Shown here in pieces: positions 6,500-12,578 of a stretch of 12,578 nucleotides of DNA (positions are counted from its first letter, which is position 1; every line of letters begins with the position of its first letter). Source of the stretch: an uncultured Alphaproteobacteria bacterium (lineage in GTDB: Bacteria > Pseudomonadota > Alphaproteobacteria > Rhizobiales > Pleomorphomonadaceae); the NCBI GenBank assembly GCA_937900425.1, contig CALCDT010000346.1, forward strand, positions 1-12,578, read 5' to 3'. The notes beneath the pieces are model-generated. The model saw only the letters and a list, made by a program, of their open reading frames with translations. It did not search any database and had not been told where the DNA came from. A program made the position numbers and the translations under genes.

Positions 6500-6517
6500 C
6501 GCCCCCGCCTCGGTTCC

Positions 6518-7453
6518 TCAGCGCCGCGTCAGCACGACGACGTTGCCGGCAATGACGGCGGCGAGGCCGAGGATGGCCGGGCCGGTCCAGTGGTAGCTTT
6601 CGGCGACCGTGGAGATCAGCAGCGCGAACACCGGGATCACCACGGTGACGTAGCCGGCCCGGGCCGAGCCGATCCGGCCGAGCAGGGTGAGGTAGCAGAA
6701 GAAGGCGACCACCGAGGAGATCACGGCGAGCCAGACCAGCGAGCCGAGGTAGACCGGCTCCAGCGGGATCGCGAAATCGTCGCCTTTTGCGAGCGCGAGC
6801 AGGGCCATGGCCGCTGCGCCGTAGGCCATGCCCCAGGCGTTGGTGGCGAGCACCGGCAGGCCGCGGCGCTGGGCGGCGCCGGAGACGAGGTTGCCGGTGC
6901 AGAAGCAGGCGGTGCCCGCGACGCAGAGGCCGAGGCCGAGCAGGGCGTCACCGCCGAGATGGGTCGCGGCGATCTCCGGCCAGAAGATCAGGGCGATGCC
7001 GACGAAGCCGACGCCGGCGCCGAGGCCGACCCGCGGCGTGATCTTCTGCTTGAGCACGAGGGCGGCGAGCAGCAGGTTGCCGATCGAGGCCAGCGAGAAC
7101 ACCACCGACAGCAGGCCGGAGGTGAGGAAGCGGCCGCCGAGGTAGAAAAGGTAGAAGTTCACCGAGAACAGCAGGATGCCGAGGCCGGCGAAGCGCAGAT
7201 GGTCGCCGGGGCCGAAGGCGAGCCGCTCGCGCCGGGCGGCCAGCAGCGCGAACATCAGCACGGCGGCGAGGGCGAAGCGCCAGGCGACCGAGACCTCGGC
7301 GGCGACGCCGGCCGTCGTCTGCATCTTGAGCGCGATCCAGCTGGTGCTCCAGGCGAAGATCGAGACGGCGTAGAGGACGACGTCGAGGCCGGCGACCTTC
7401 GCCTCCGCGGCCGGAACGGGCGGAGCGACTGGCGCGGCGAAGCCTCGGGACAT
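6518..7453 (-). CDS. DMT-superfamily transporter with two EamA domains
   Basis: This 311-residue inner-membrane protein has about ten hydrophobic segments arranged as two EamA repeats (roughly residues 24-150 and 165-305). Typical family features are the WSTSWIALK stretch after helix 1, VAWRFALA in helix 2, and SGLLSVVFSLASIGNLLLAA before a short loop ending in LKQKITPRVGLG. The second repeat ends with the conserved helix pair VVIPVFALLIS and AILGLAAVIAGNVVVL. The family exports or imports small metabolites such as amino acids; the substrate here cannot be told. ATG 7453 is chosen because the protein then starts close to helix 1. A TTG at 7513 with AAGG 5 bases upstream would add 20 polar residues. 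Operator-like copy 3 lies about 90 bases upstream, and the LysR gene converges from the other side. Confidence 0.88.
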   Translation of the reverse strand: MSRGFAAPVAPPVPAAEAKVAGLDVVLYAVSIFAWSTSWIALKMQTTAGVAAEVSVAWRFALAAVLMFALLAARRERLAFGPGDHLRFAGLGILLFSVNFYLFYLGGRFLTSGLLSVVFSLASIGNLLLAALVLKQKITPRVGLGAGVGFVGIALIFWPEIAATHLGGDALLGLGLCVAGTACFCTGNLVSGAAQRRGLPVLATNAWGMAYGAAAMALLALAKGDDFAIPLEPVYLGSLVWLAVISSVVAFFCYLTLLGRIGSARAGYVTVVIPVFALLISTVAESYHWTGPAILGLAAVIAGNVVVLTRR

Positions 7454-7541
7454 GGATCGGACTTTCTCGTCTTCGCCGCAGGGCGGCGCGCGCCTCGGGC
7501 AGGCAGATGGCAAGCCGACCTTAGGAGTGCCGGCCGTTGCC

Positions 7542-7571
7542 GTCCAATGCGCGCCGTGAATGGAACCGATC
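7542..7571 (-). promoter_or_regulatory. Composite operator, copy 3, upstream of the DMT transporter
   Basis: TCCAA (7543-7547) and ATGGAACCGATC (7560-7571) are identical to copy 1 (4982-4986 and 4999-5010) and lie at exactly the same spacing of 17 bases start to start. The inner bases differ and are GC-rich. The dyad TCCA-N14-TGGA is preserved. On the minus strand TTGGAC could be a -35 element, with CTAAGG 17 bases on as a poor -10. It lies between the DMT start and the end of the lysE-type gene. Confidence 0.45.
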
Positions 7572-7595
7572 GACGGCGCTGATGGATCGCCGCCC

Positions 7596-8210
7596 TCAGC
7601 GCGCGACGATCGCCACCGCCGCCCCGGCCATCATGCCGCCGGCGGCGCGGTTCATCAGCCGCACGGTGCCGCGGCTCGAGAAGAGCGAACGGGCCCGGTC
7701 GGCCGCATAGGCATAAGCCGAGATCACCACCAGCAGCACGGCGACGACGGCGGCGACGAGTTCGGCGAAACCGAGGGCGGTGAGGTGCGGCAGGTCGACG
7801 ATCGAGGGCACGAGGGCGAGGTAGAACACCATCGTCTTCGGGTTGCCGAGGGTGACGAGGAGGCCGGCGAAAAATGTGCGCAGGGCGGTGTCGCGCGCTC
7901 CGGCGGCGACGTCGAGGCCGGCGCCCGGCGCCGCCCGCCACAGCCTCAGCGCCAGCCAGCAGAGATAGGCGGCGCCGGCCCACTTCATCACCAGGAAGGC
8001 GACGCCGAAGGTCTTGGCGACGGCGGCGAGGCCGAAGACGGCGGCGGAGAGATAGGCGATGTCGCCGACGACGAGGCCGAGCACCATCGGGAACGTGCCG
8101 CGAAAGCCGGCCCCGAGCGCCCGCCCGACGATGGCGGCGACGCCGGGCCCCGGAATGGCTGCGGCGACTCCGAGGGCGAGAGCGAAGGCGGCGAGGGAGA
8201 CGAGGGTCAT
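7596..8210 (-). CDS. LysE/RhtB-family amino-acid exporter
   Basis: This is a 204-residue inner-membrane protein of about six hydrophobic segments, the standard length for the family. The N-terminal helix carries the conserved IPGPGVAAIVGRALGAGFRG pattern. The middle has MKWAGAAYLCWLALRLWR, and the second half LGNPKTMVFYLALVPSIVDL, all typical of LysE/RhtB exporters of amino acids or homoserine lactone-like compounds. ATG 8210 is chosen because it places the first helix directly at the N-terminus and has AGGTG 6 bases upstream. An in-frame ATG at 8279 would add a Pro/Arg-rich stretch of 23 residues with no family match. It is divergent from the glutamine amidotransferase gene, sharing a 184-base intergenic region. 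The DMT transporter gene follows on the same strand after 142 bases with its own putative operator. The substrate is unknown. Confidence 0.9.
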   Translation of the reverse strand: MTLVSLAAFALALGVAAAIPGPGVAAIVGRALGAGFRGTFPMVLGLVVGDIAYLSAAVFGLAAVAKTFGVAFLVMKWAGAAYLCWLALRLWRAAPGAGLDVAAGARDTALRTFFAGLLVTLGNPKTMVFYLALVPSIVDLPHLTALGFAELVAAVVAVLLVVISAYAYAADRARSLFSSRGTVRLMNRAAGGMMAGAAVAIVAR

Positions 8211-8360
8211 CGGGGCACCTGCGGGGGCGGGCTTCGGGGGTCGGCGGTCGGGCTTCGGCTGTCGACCGTCCAGGGGCATGATGGTCCCGCGGCGAGCGGG
8301 GAACCACCCGATTTTCCCGCCCTGCCGCTATCGCCGGAGCGGCGGGAATGCTAGATCTTT

Positions 8361-8394
8361 TTTAGTTTCACTCTCGGAAAATTATCTTCCCTTC
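8361..8394 (+). promoter_or_regulatory. Promoter placed for a leaderless transcript; overlaps a palindrome
   Basis: This is part of the only AT-rich patch in this neighbourhood. TTTAGT (8361-8366) and TATCTT (8383-8388), 16 bases apart, fit -35 and -10 elements loosely. The start codon ATG at 8395 begins 6 bases after the -10, where transcription would be expected to start. No Shine-Dalgarno sequence lies at normal distance. GGAAAATTATCTTCC (8376-8390) is a near-palindrome (6 of 7 arm pairs broken only at positions 5/11) over the -10 and could be an operator. Confidence 0.4.
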
Positions 8395-9144
8395 ATGCAC
8401 GTCCTCATCGCCCTCAACCATCCGCGCACCAACCTCGGCACCGTCGGCGTCGCCCTCGCCGAGGCGGGGGCGCGGCTCGACGTCGTCGCCTGCCACGAGG
8501 GCGGCGTCCTGCCCGAGAGCCACGAGGGCCACGACGCCCTCGTCGTCTACGGAGGCGGCCAGAACGCGCTGGCCGACGCCGAGCATCCCTACCTGCCCCA
8601 TCTCGCCCGGCTGACGCGGGACTTCGGCGAGGCCGACAAGGCGGTGCTCGGCATCTGCCTCGGCTCGCAGATCGTCGCCCGCGGCCACGGCGGCCGCAAC
8701 GTCATCGGCCGGCCGATCGAATTCGGCTGGACCGGCATCCGCCCGACCGCGGCGGGACGCGAGGATCCGCTGATGGCCGCGCTCGGCGACGGCGCGCCGA
8801 TGTTCGAATGGCACAACGACACCTTCGAGCTGCCGCAGGGCGCCGTCCATCTCGCCGAAAACGACCACACCCGCCACCAGGCCTTCCGCATCGGCCGGGC
8901 GGTCTACGCCTGCCAGTTCCACTTCGAGGCCTTCCGCCCGGCGGTCGAGGAATGGGTCGAGGACTATTCCGACCTCATCGAGCGCGAGGTGCCCGGCTGG
9001 CTCGCCCGCCGCGCCGCGGAGGCGGAAACCCTCGGCCGGCGCGCCGACGAGGTCGGCCTCGCCATCGCGCGGGCCTGGGTCGGGCTGATCGCCCGGCGGA
9101 AGGAGGAGGTTGCGACGGCCGGCGCTGCTCGCGCGATCGCGTAA
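8395..9144 (+). CDS. Class I glutamine amidotransferase domain protein
   Basis: This is a 249-residue cytoplasmic protein of the type annotated as GMP-synthase-like or type 1 glutamine amidotransferase. The triad is visible: nucleophile Cys88 in GICLGSQ (86-92), and His176 with Glu178 in CQFHFEAF (173-180). The oxyanion region is VVYGGGQNAL. Between them lie the GHGGRNVIGRPIEFGW segment and MFEWHNDTFELP, both common in this family. The domain would release ammonia from glutamine, or hydrolyse a gamma-glutamyl bond, for a partner or substrate that is not evident; no synthetase is fused. The C-terminal 60 residues are helical and charged. ATG 8395 is the first sensible start but lacks a ribosome-binding site, so the message may be leaderless. 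The OsmC-like gene follows after 46 bases on the same strand. An upstream extension of this frame overlaps the divergent lysE-type gene and is not real. Confidence 0.88.
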   Translation: MHVLIALNHPRTNLGTVGVALAEAGARLDVVACHEGGVLPESHEGHDALVVYGGGQNALADAEHPYLPHLARLTRDFGEADKAVLGICLGSQIVARGHGGRNVIGRPIEFGWTGIRPTAAGREDPLMAALGDGAPMFEWHNDTFELPQGAVHLAENDHTRHQAFRIGRAVYACQFHFEAFRPAVEEWVEDYSDLIEREVPGWLARRAAEAETLGRRADEVGLAIARAWVGLIARRKEEVATAGAARAIA

Positions 9145-9190
9145 CCTCGGCTATGATCGGCGTCCGCAGCCACGCCGTCCGGATCTGCCG

Positions 9191-9607
9191 ATGCCCTCGC
9201 AAACCGTCGAACTGCGCAACATTCCGGGCACGGCCGCGGCGGCCGGCTGGTCGGGCGCCCACACGCTGATCGTCGACCGCCCGCCGGGGCGGGCTGGCGG
9301 CATGGGTCTCGGCTTCAACGGGGCCGAACTTCTCGCCTTCGCCCTCGGCGGCTGCTTCTGCAACGACCTGCGATACGTCGCCGCCGAGATGGGAATCGAT
9401 CTCGGCGAGGTCGCCGTGACCGTCACCGTCGTGCTGGAGGGGGAGCCGCTGCTCGCGACCGCGGCGGAGATGACGGTCCTCTGTCGCCGCGCCGACGGCA
9501 GCGACGCGGCGGACGTGGTCGAGCGTGCGAAGCGAAGCTGCATGGTCGGCAACTCGCTGCAGCGCGGCATTGCCGTTTCCATCGAGGCCGTGCCACCGTC
9601 CGCCTGA
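9191..9607 (+). CDS. OsmC/Ohr-family protein
   Basis: This 138-residue cytoplasmic protein has the OsmC fold pattern. The central helix motif GAELLAFALGGCFCNDLRYV carries Cys55 (and Cys57), and a second conserved Cys117 lies in AKRSCMVGNSLQRG. These two positions match the redox Cys pair that reduces organic hydroperoxides in OsmC and Ohr. A third Cys near residue 99 (TVLCRRAD) is extra. Family members detoxify peroxides, but many relatives (YhfA-like) have no proven substrate. ATG 9191 is chosen with a modest GGAT 7 bases upstream. A TATGAT resembling a -10 sits at 9152-9157 in the short gap after the amidotransferase gene but has no clear -35. The gene could therefore be an operon member or have its own start. 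It converges with the asparagine-synthase-like gene, 56 bases between stops. Confidence 0.85.
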   Translation: MPSQTVELRNIPGTAAAAGWSGAHTLIVDRPPGRAGGMGLGFNGAELLAFALGGCFCNDLRYVAAEMGIDLGEVAVTVTVVLEGEPLLATAAEMTVLCRRADGSDAADVVERAKRSCMVGNSLQRGIAVSIEAVPPSA

Positions 9608-9640
9608 GGTCGCCGGCTGTCGGGCCGGGCCTTGCACCCT

Positions 9641-9653
9641 CCCCGCGGCGGGG
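9641..9653. terminator. Small GC hairpin between convergent genes
   Basis: CCCCG and CGGGG form a 5-bp stem with a 3-base loop in the 56-base gap between the OsmC stop and the asparagine-synthase-like stop. There is no T-run, so termination is only possible, not shown. Confidence 0.25.
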
Positions 9654-9663
9654 CTTCGGTGGA

Positions 9664-11400
9664 TCACGCGGGAGGGGCGACCGACCCCTGTCCTCCGATC
9701 CGGATCTCGTCGTAGGGCGGGTGGTGGTCTCGCAGGACATCCGCCGCGAGTTCCGTCCTCAGCATCAACGTCACGCGGTCGTCATGGGAGGCCGACTCGA
9801 CGTCGAAAGACGCGAAATCGTCGTCGAACGCTTCCTTCAGCAGGCCGAGATTCGTCCTCACGCGGTCGCGCACGCTCTCGTCCAGGACGGCGGCAATCCG
9901 CTGGGTCTGTTCCTCCCGCTCGGCCTCACGGGCGGCGACGGTGTCGAGAAACGCAAAATACTGCCGGGAGTCCCGCGGACCCATCAGGTCCTCGCCGCCG
10001 TCGCGTCCCCTCCTCTTCCACAGTCGCTCCGGCCACGGTCCCGATTCGAAGGGAACGTCGTTCAGCCAGGCGCCGCCCGCTTCGATGATGTCGAAGACCG
10101 TCTGCCCTTCCGCGCGGTCGGCGTGCGACAGGCGGCGTGACCCGTGCAGGAAATGCGGATTGCACAGGGGATGGAACGTGAGGTCGCCTCCGGCCAGCCA
10201 CGATGCCCGCAAATGACCGAAATGCGTCCTGCTCCGGTAGTAGAGATAGTGATTGTCCAGTTTTTCGGCGACCGTCTTTCCCGGCAGGGCGAGAACCGCC
10301 TCGACAAACGTCGGGGCCGCCTCCTCGACCAGTCGCGGAACTGCGGGACTGCGTCGCATGACATTGCGGTAAACCTGCTTCACCTCCGCACGCCGGGAGG
10401 GTCCAACCGAGTCCTTCGGCGCGAATTTCGCCCAGAATGTCCGCAGATTCTCGCCGCCACCCCCGCGGATCGTCAGCCGGGGTGTCCCCGGATCACGCGT
10501 CCACGGCTGCAACTTCGCGACGAAAGCCGAGCCGCCGCGAAGAATGCGCCAGTGTCTGATGTGATCGTCGAGATCGAGAGCCGGAGAGGAGATTTCGGGT
10601 TCGGCCGGCATCCACCACTCGGCGCCGGACCGCCGGACGAGTTCGGTGGCGAGGTGAATGTCGTCCCAGAGGCCCTGCTTCGCCGAGAGGCGCGGATCGG
10701 CGCCGATGCAGCGGATGGCTTCGACAGGCAGAGCCTGGAGCATCATCGCAAGACACGCCCGCGAGTCCCGCCCGCCCGAGAGGTGAATGAGCGCCGGCTC
10801 CCCGGTGAAGGCATGGAGGCGCCGCATTATGGCGACGGAGCCGTCGAAGCCGAGCCGCAGATGCTCTTCGTAGGTCGTCGCGCCATCCCCCTCGAGGTAA
10901 CCGGGGCGCTTCCGGACGACGGCGGCTTCCGCGACGTGAAGGTGCTCGTCGGCGCCGAGCCGCCTGATCTGCCGACAGGGTGTCCGGTCGGTGAAGATCT
11001 GCCGCAGGAACCTGTGCCCCGAGTAGATCGTCGGCACGCAGGCCGCGACGTCGAGTTGTGGCTGCACGCCCTTCTTTTTCAGGAAGTCCAGCAGGGCCGT
11101 GAAATCGTTGCTGACCGCCACGACGGACCGGTCGTTGAGGTCCTGCGACGTGTAATACAACGGATAGAAGCCGAAGTGATCGGTCTGCACGACGAGCGAG
11201 CCATCGGCATGGGCGTCGATCCTCATCCACTCGCCGGCATGAATGTCGGCGTTCTCCACCCGGGGCTCCGGCGTCGCTCCATCGAGCCGGATGACCGGAT
11301 CGTGTCCGGCCCCGTAAGCGATGCCATCGAAGGCGACGTTCCCCCTTCTGGCGACAGGACCAGACAACTCGGCGACGAAGGCGCGAATGATCACTGACAT
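9664..11400 (-). CDS. Asparagine-synthase-related ATP-dependent amide-forming enzyme, no glutaminase Cys
   Basis: The protein has 578 residues. The N-terminal part resembles the class II amidotransferase domain of asparagine synthetase B (HFGFYPLYY at 75-83). It starts Met-Ser, not Met-Cys, so it cannot hydrolyse glutamine in the usual way. The C-terminal synthetase domain has the ATP-pyrophosphatase loop LSGGRDSR (207-214) and a glycine-rich IRGGGGENLR (311-320) where the family has GxGxDE. A later HPLCNPHFLHG fits the family's substrate-side region. ATP-dependent adenylation of a carboxylate and amide formation are therefore plausible; the substrate is unknown. Relatives without the Cys include beta-lactam synthetase and lasso-peptide cyclases, but no precursor peptide or partner gene is seen. 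An in-frame TGA two codons upstream fixes ATG 11400 as the earliest start. GC is clearly lower than in neighbours, with more A/T at third positions, which suggests transfer. Confidence 0.85.
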   Translation of the reverse strand: MSVIIRAFVAELSGPVARRGNVAFDGIAYGAGHDPVIRLDGATPEPRVENADIHAGEWMRIDAHADGSLVVQTDHFGFYPLYYTSQDLNDRSVVAVSNDFTALLDFLKKKGVQPQLDVAACVPTIYSGHRFLRQIFTDRTPCRQIRRLGADEHLHVAEAAVVRKRPGYLEGDGATTYEEHLRLGFDGSVAIMRRLHAFTGEPALIHLSGGRDSRACLAMMLQALPVEAIRCIGADPRLSAKQGLWDDIHLATELVRRSGAEWWMPAEPEISSPALDLDDHIRHWRILRGGSAFVAKLQPWTRDPGTPRLTIRGGGGENLRTFWAKFAPKDSVGPSRRAEVKQVYRNVMRRSPAVPRLVEEAAPTFVEAVLALPGKTVAEKLDNHYLYYRSRTHFGHLRASWLAGGDLTFHPLCNPHFLHGSRRLSHADRAEGQTVFDIIEAGGAWLNDVPFESGPWPERLWKRRGRDGGEDLMGPRDSRQYFAFLDTVAAREAEREEQTQRIAAVLDESVRDRVRTNLGLLKEAFDDDFASFDVESASHDDRVTLMLRTELAADVLRDHHPPYDEIRIGGQGSVAPPA

Positions 11401-11637
11401 CCCTCATCCATCCATCAGGGGTGATCTGAACTGCATAGACCGCCCTGGACCTCGGCGCTACTGGCCCCGAAGAACACCCGAACCCTTCACGGGACGGACA
11501 GTGCGGTGAACGCCTAGCGCAGACGAGCGCAAGCGAGGACGGCGGGCGATGCGGCCGAGCGGGCCAAGTTGGTCGACACCCTTGACCTTGCCGCCGTGAG
11601 CGTGTCCCCTCCCGCCACGCCGCATCCGGGAGGTGCC
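11401..11637. other. Divergent intergenic region before xseA
   Basis: These 237 bases separate the asparagine-synthase-like gene from xseA. There is no small open frame of protein-like composition and no lasso-type precursor. An inverted repeat, TTCAC (11486-11490) and GTGAA (11506-11510), has 15 bases between arms. TTGACC (11582-11587) could be a -35 for xseA, but no matching -10 is visible. A GATG tandem (11403-11414 on the minus strand) sits at the ribosome-binding position of the asparagine-synthase-like gene. Confidence 0.4.
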
Positions 11638-12578
11638 ATGACCGACGCCCGCCACTCCGACACCCGACCCGGCGAGACCGGCAACGCCGCCGAATTCACC
11701 GTCTCGGAGATCTCCTTCGCCCTCAAGCGGACGGTGGAGGACGCCTTCGGATTCGTGCGGGTGCGCGGCGAGATCTCCGGCTATCGCGGCCCGCATTCCT
11801 CCGGCCACGCCTATTTCGCGCTGAAGGACGACAAGGCGCGGATCGAGGCGGTGGTCTGGCGGCCGACCATGGGGCGCCTGCGCTTCCGGCCGGAGGAGGG
11901 GATGGAGGTGATCGCCACCGGCAAGCTCACCACCTATCCCGGCACCTCGAAATATCAGATCGTCATCGAGGCGCTGGAGCCGGCCGGCGCCGGCGCGCTG
12001 ATGGCGATGCTGGAAGAGCGCAAGAAGCGACTCGCCGCCGAGGGCCTGTTCGACCCGGCGAGGAAGCGGCCGCTGCCCTATCTGCCGCGGGTGATCGGCG
12101 TCGTCACCTCGCCGACCGGCGCGGTGATCCGCGACATTCTCCACCGCATCGCCGACCGGTTTCCCGTGCGGGTGGTGGTCTGGCCGGTGCGGGTGCAGGG
12201 CGAGACCTCGGGCGCCGAAGTGGCGGCGGGGATCGCCGGCTTCAACGCCCTCGACGGATCGGGCGGCCTGCCGCGCCCCGACGTGATCATCGTCGCCCGC
12301 GGCGGCGGCAGTCTCGAGGACCTCTGGGGCTTCAACGACGAGGTGGTGGTGCGTGCCGCCGCGGCATCGCAGATCCCGCTCGTCTCCGCCGTCGGACACG
12401 AGACCGACTGGACGCTGATCGACCTCGCCGCCGACATCCGGGCGCCGACGCCGACCGCGGCGGCGGAAATGGCGGTGCCGGTGCGCGCCGACCTGCTCGA
12501 CATGCTCGCCGACCTCGCCCGCCGCCAGCACCGCGCCGGCGCCCGCGGCATGGAGGCCCGGCGCACCGCGGTGCTGGC
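11638..12578 (+). CDS. xseA: Exodeoxyribonuclease VII large subunit, 3' part beyond the window
   Basis: This is the large subunit of exonuclease VII, which with several XseB subunits degrades single-stranded DNA from both ends into oligonucleotides (EC 3.1.11.6). The first 313 codons are present; the family is usually 400-550 residues, so the C-terminal coiled-coil and XseB-binding region lies outside. An N-terminal OB-fold for DNA binding spans about 20-115 (EFTVSEISFALKRTVEDAFG, then VRVRGEISGYR). The catalytic domain begins near 140. It shows PRVIGVVTSPTGAVIRDIL (150-168), the family hallmark ARGGGSLEDLWGFNDE (220-235) and AVGHETDWTLIDLAADIRAP (251-270). The start ATG 11638 has GGGAGG ending 4 bases upstream. 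Codon use is the high-GC pattern of the rest of the chromosome, unlike the gene divergent to it. The call is certain apart from the missing end. Confidence 0.97.
   Translation, partial: MTDARHSDTRPGETGNAAEFTVSEISFALKRTVEDAFGFVRVRGEISGYRGPHSSGHAYFALKDDKARIEAVVWRPTMGRLRFRPEEGMEVIATGKLTTYPGTSKYQIVIEALEPAGAGALMAMLEERKKRLAAEGLFDPARKRPLPYLPRVIGVVTSPTGAVIRDILHRIADRFPVRVVVWPVRVQGETSGAEVAAGIAGFNALDGSGGLPRPDVIIVARGGGSLEDLWGFNDEVVVRAAAASQIPLVSAVGHETDWTLIDLAADIRAPTPTAAAEMAVPVRADLLDMLADLARRQHRAGARGMEARRTAVL

Noticed and set aside
6590..7582. 330-codon plus-strand open frame over the DMT transporter
   Set aside because: It is a highly charged Glu/Gly/Asp/His composition complementary to hydrophobic membrane helices, a known artefact.
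11486..11510. TTCAC / GTGAA inverted repeat upstream of xseA as an operator
   Set aside because: Only five bases per arm with a 15-base spacer and no second copy in the window; too weak to call.
9608..11637. Biosynthetic cluster (lasso peptide or beta-lactam) around the asparagine-synthase-like gene
   Set aside because: No precursor peptide, protease, transporter or carboxylate-partner enzyme lies beside it. The neighbours are OsmC and xseA, so a cluster cannot be supported.
1..12578. Insertion sequences, attachment sites, CRISPR or tRNA genes
   Set aside because: No transposase, integrase, repeat-spacer series or tRNA-like cloverleaf was seen on either strand.

Overview
The window is chromosomal DNA of very high GC (about 70% by eye). 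It suggests an alphaproteobacterium, most likely Hyphomicrobiales (Rhizobiales). The basis is the plant/alphaproteobacterial-type glutamate-cysteine ligase, two small DUF1127 proteins beside a LysR regulator, a DUF937 protein, and the dense GC-ending codon use. No rRNA, tRNA, CRISPR array, insertion sequence or phage gene is visible.

Layout. (1) 87-3780, plus strand: an MFS transporter, glutamate-cysteine ligase (gshA) and a DUF937 protein. (2) 3781-4355: noncoding, with a good minus-strand intrinsic terminator and an adjacent hairpin. (3) 4356-6477: a regulatory island. Two DUF1127 genes and a small degenerate YHS-like gene lie on the minus strand, divergent from a LysR-family regulator on the plus strand. 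The YHS-like gene is translationally coupled to the first DUF1127 gene by an ATGA overlap. (4) 6518-8210, minus strand: an EamA/DMT transporter and a LysE/RhtB exporter. (5) 8395-9607, plus strand: a class I glutamine amidotransferase, possibly leaderless, and an OsmC-family protein. (6) 9664-11400, minus strand: a lone asparagine-synthase-related gene of visibly lower GC that lacks the N-terminal glutaminase Cys. (7) 11638-end, plus strand: the start of xseA, cut by the window edge.

How it fits together. The strongest unlisted signal is a repeated composite motif in noncoding DNA. A TCCA-N14-TGGA dyad with conserved flanks occurs upstream of DUF1127 gene 1 (4969-5010) and upstream of the DMT transporter (7542-7571). 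The same elements, spread apart by 22 extra bases (about two helical turns), occur between DUF1127 gene 2 and the LysR gene (5530-5590). This suggests a local LysR regulon covering both DUF1127 genes, the YHS-like gene, the regulator itself and the DMT transporter. The other genes look like ordinary chromosomal housekeeping or transport genes. The asparagine-synthase-like gene is the best candidate for an acquired, functionally obscure enzyme.
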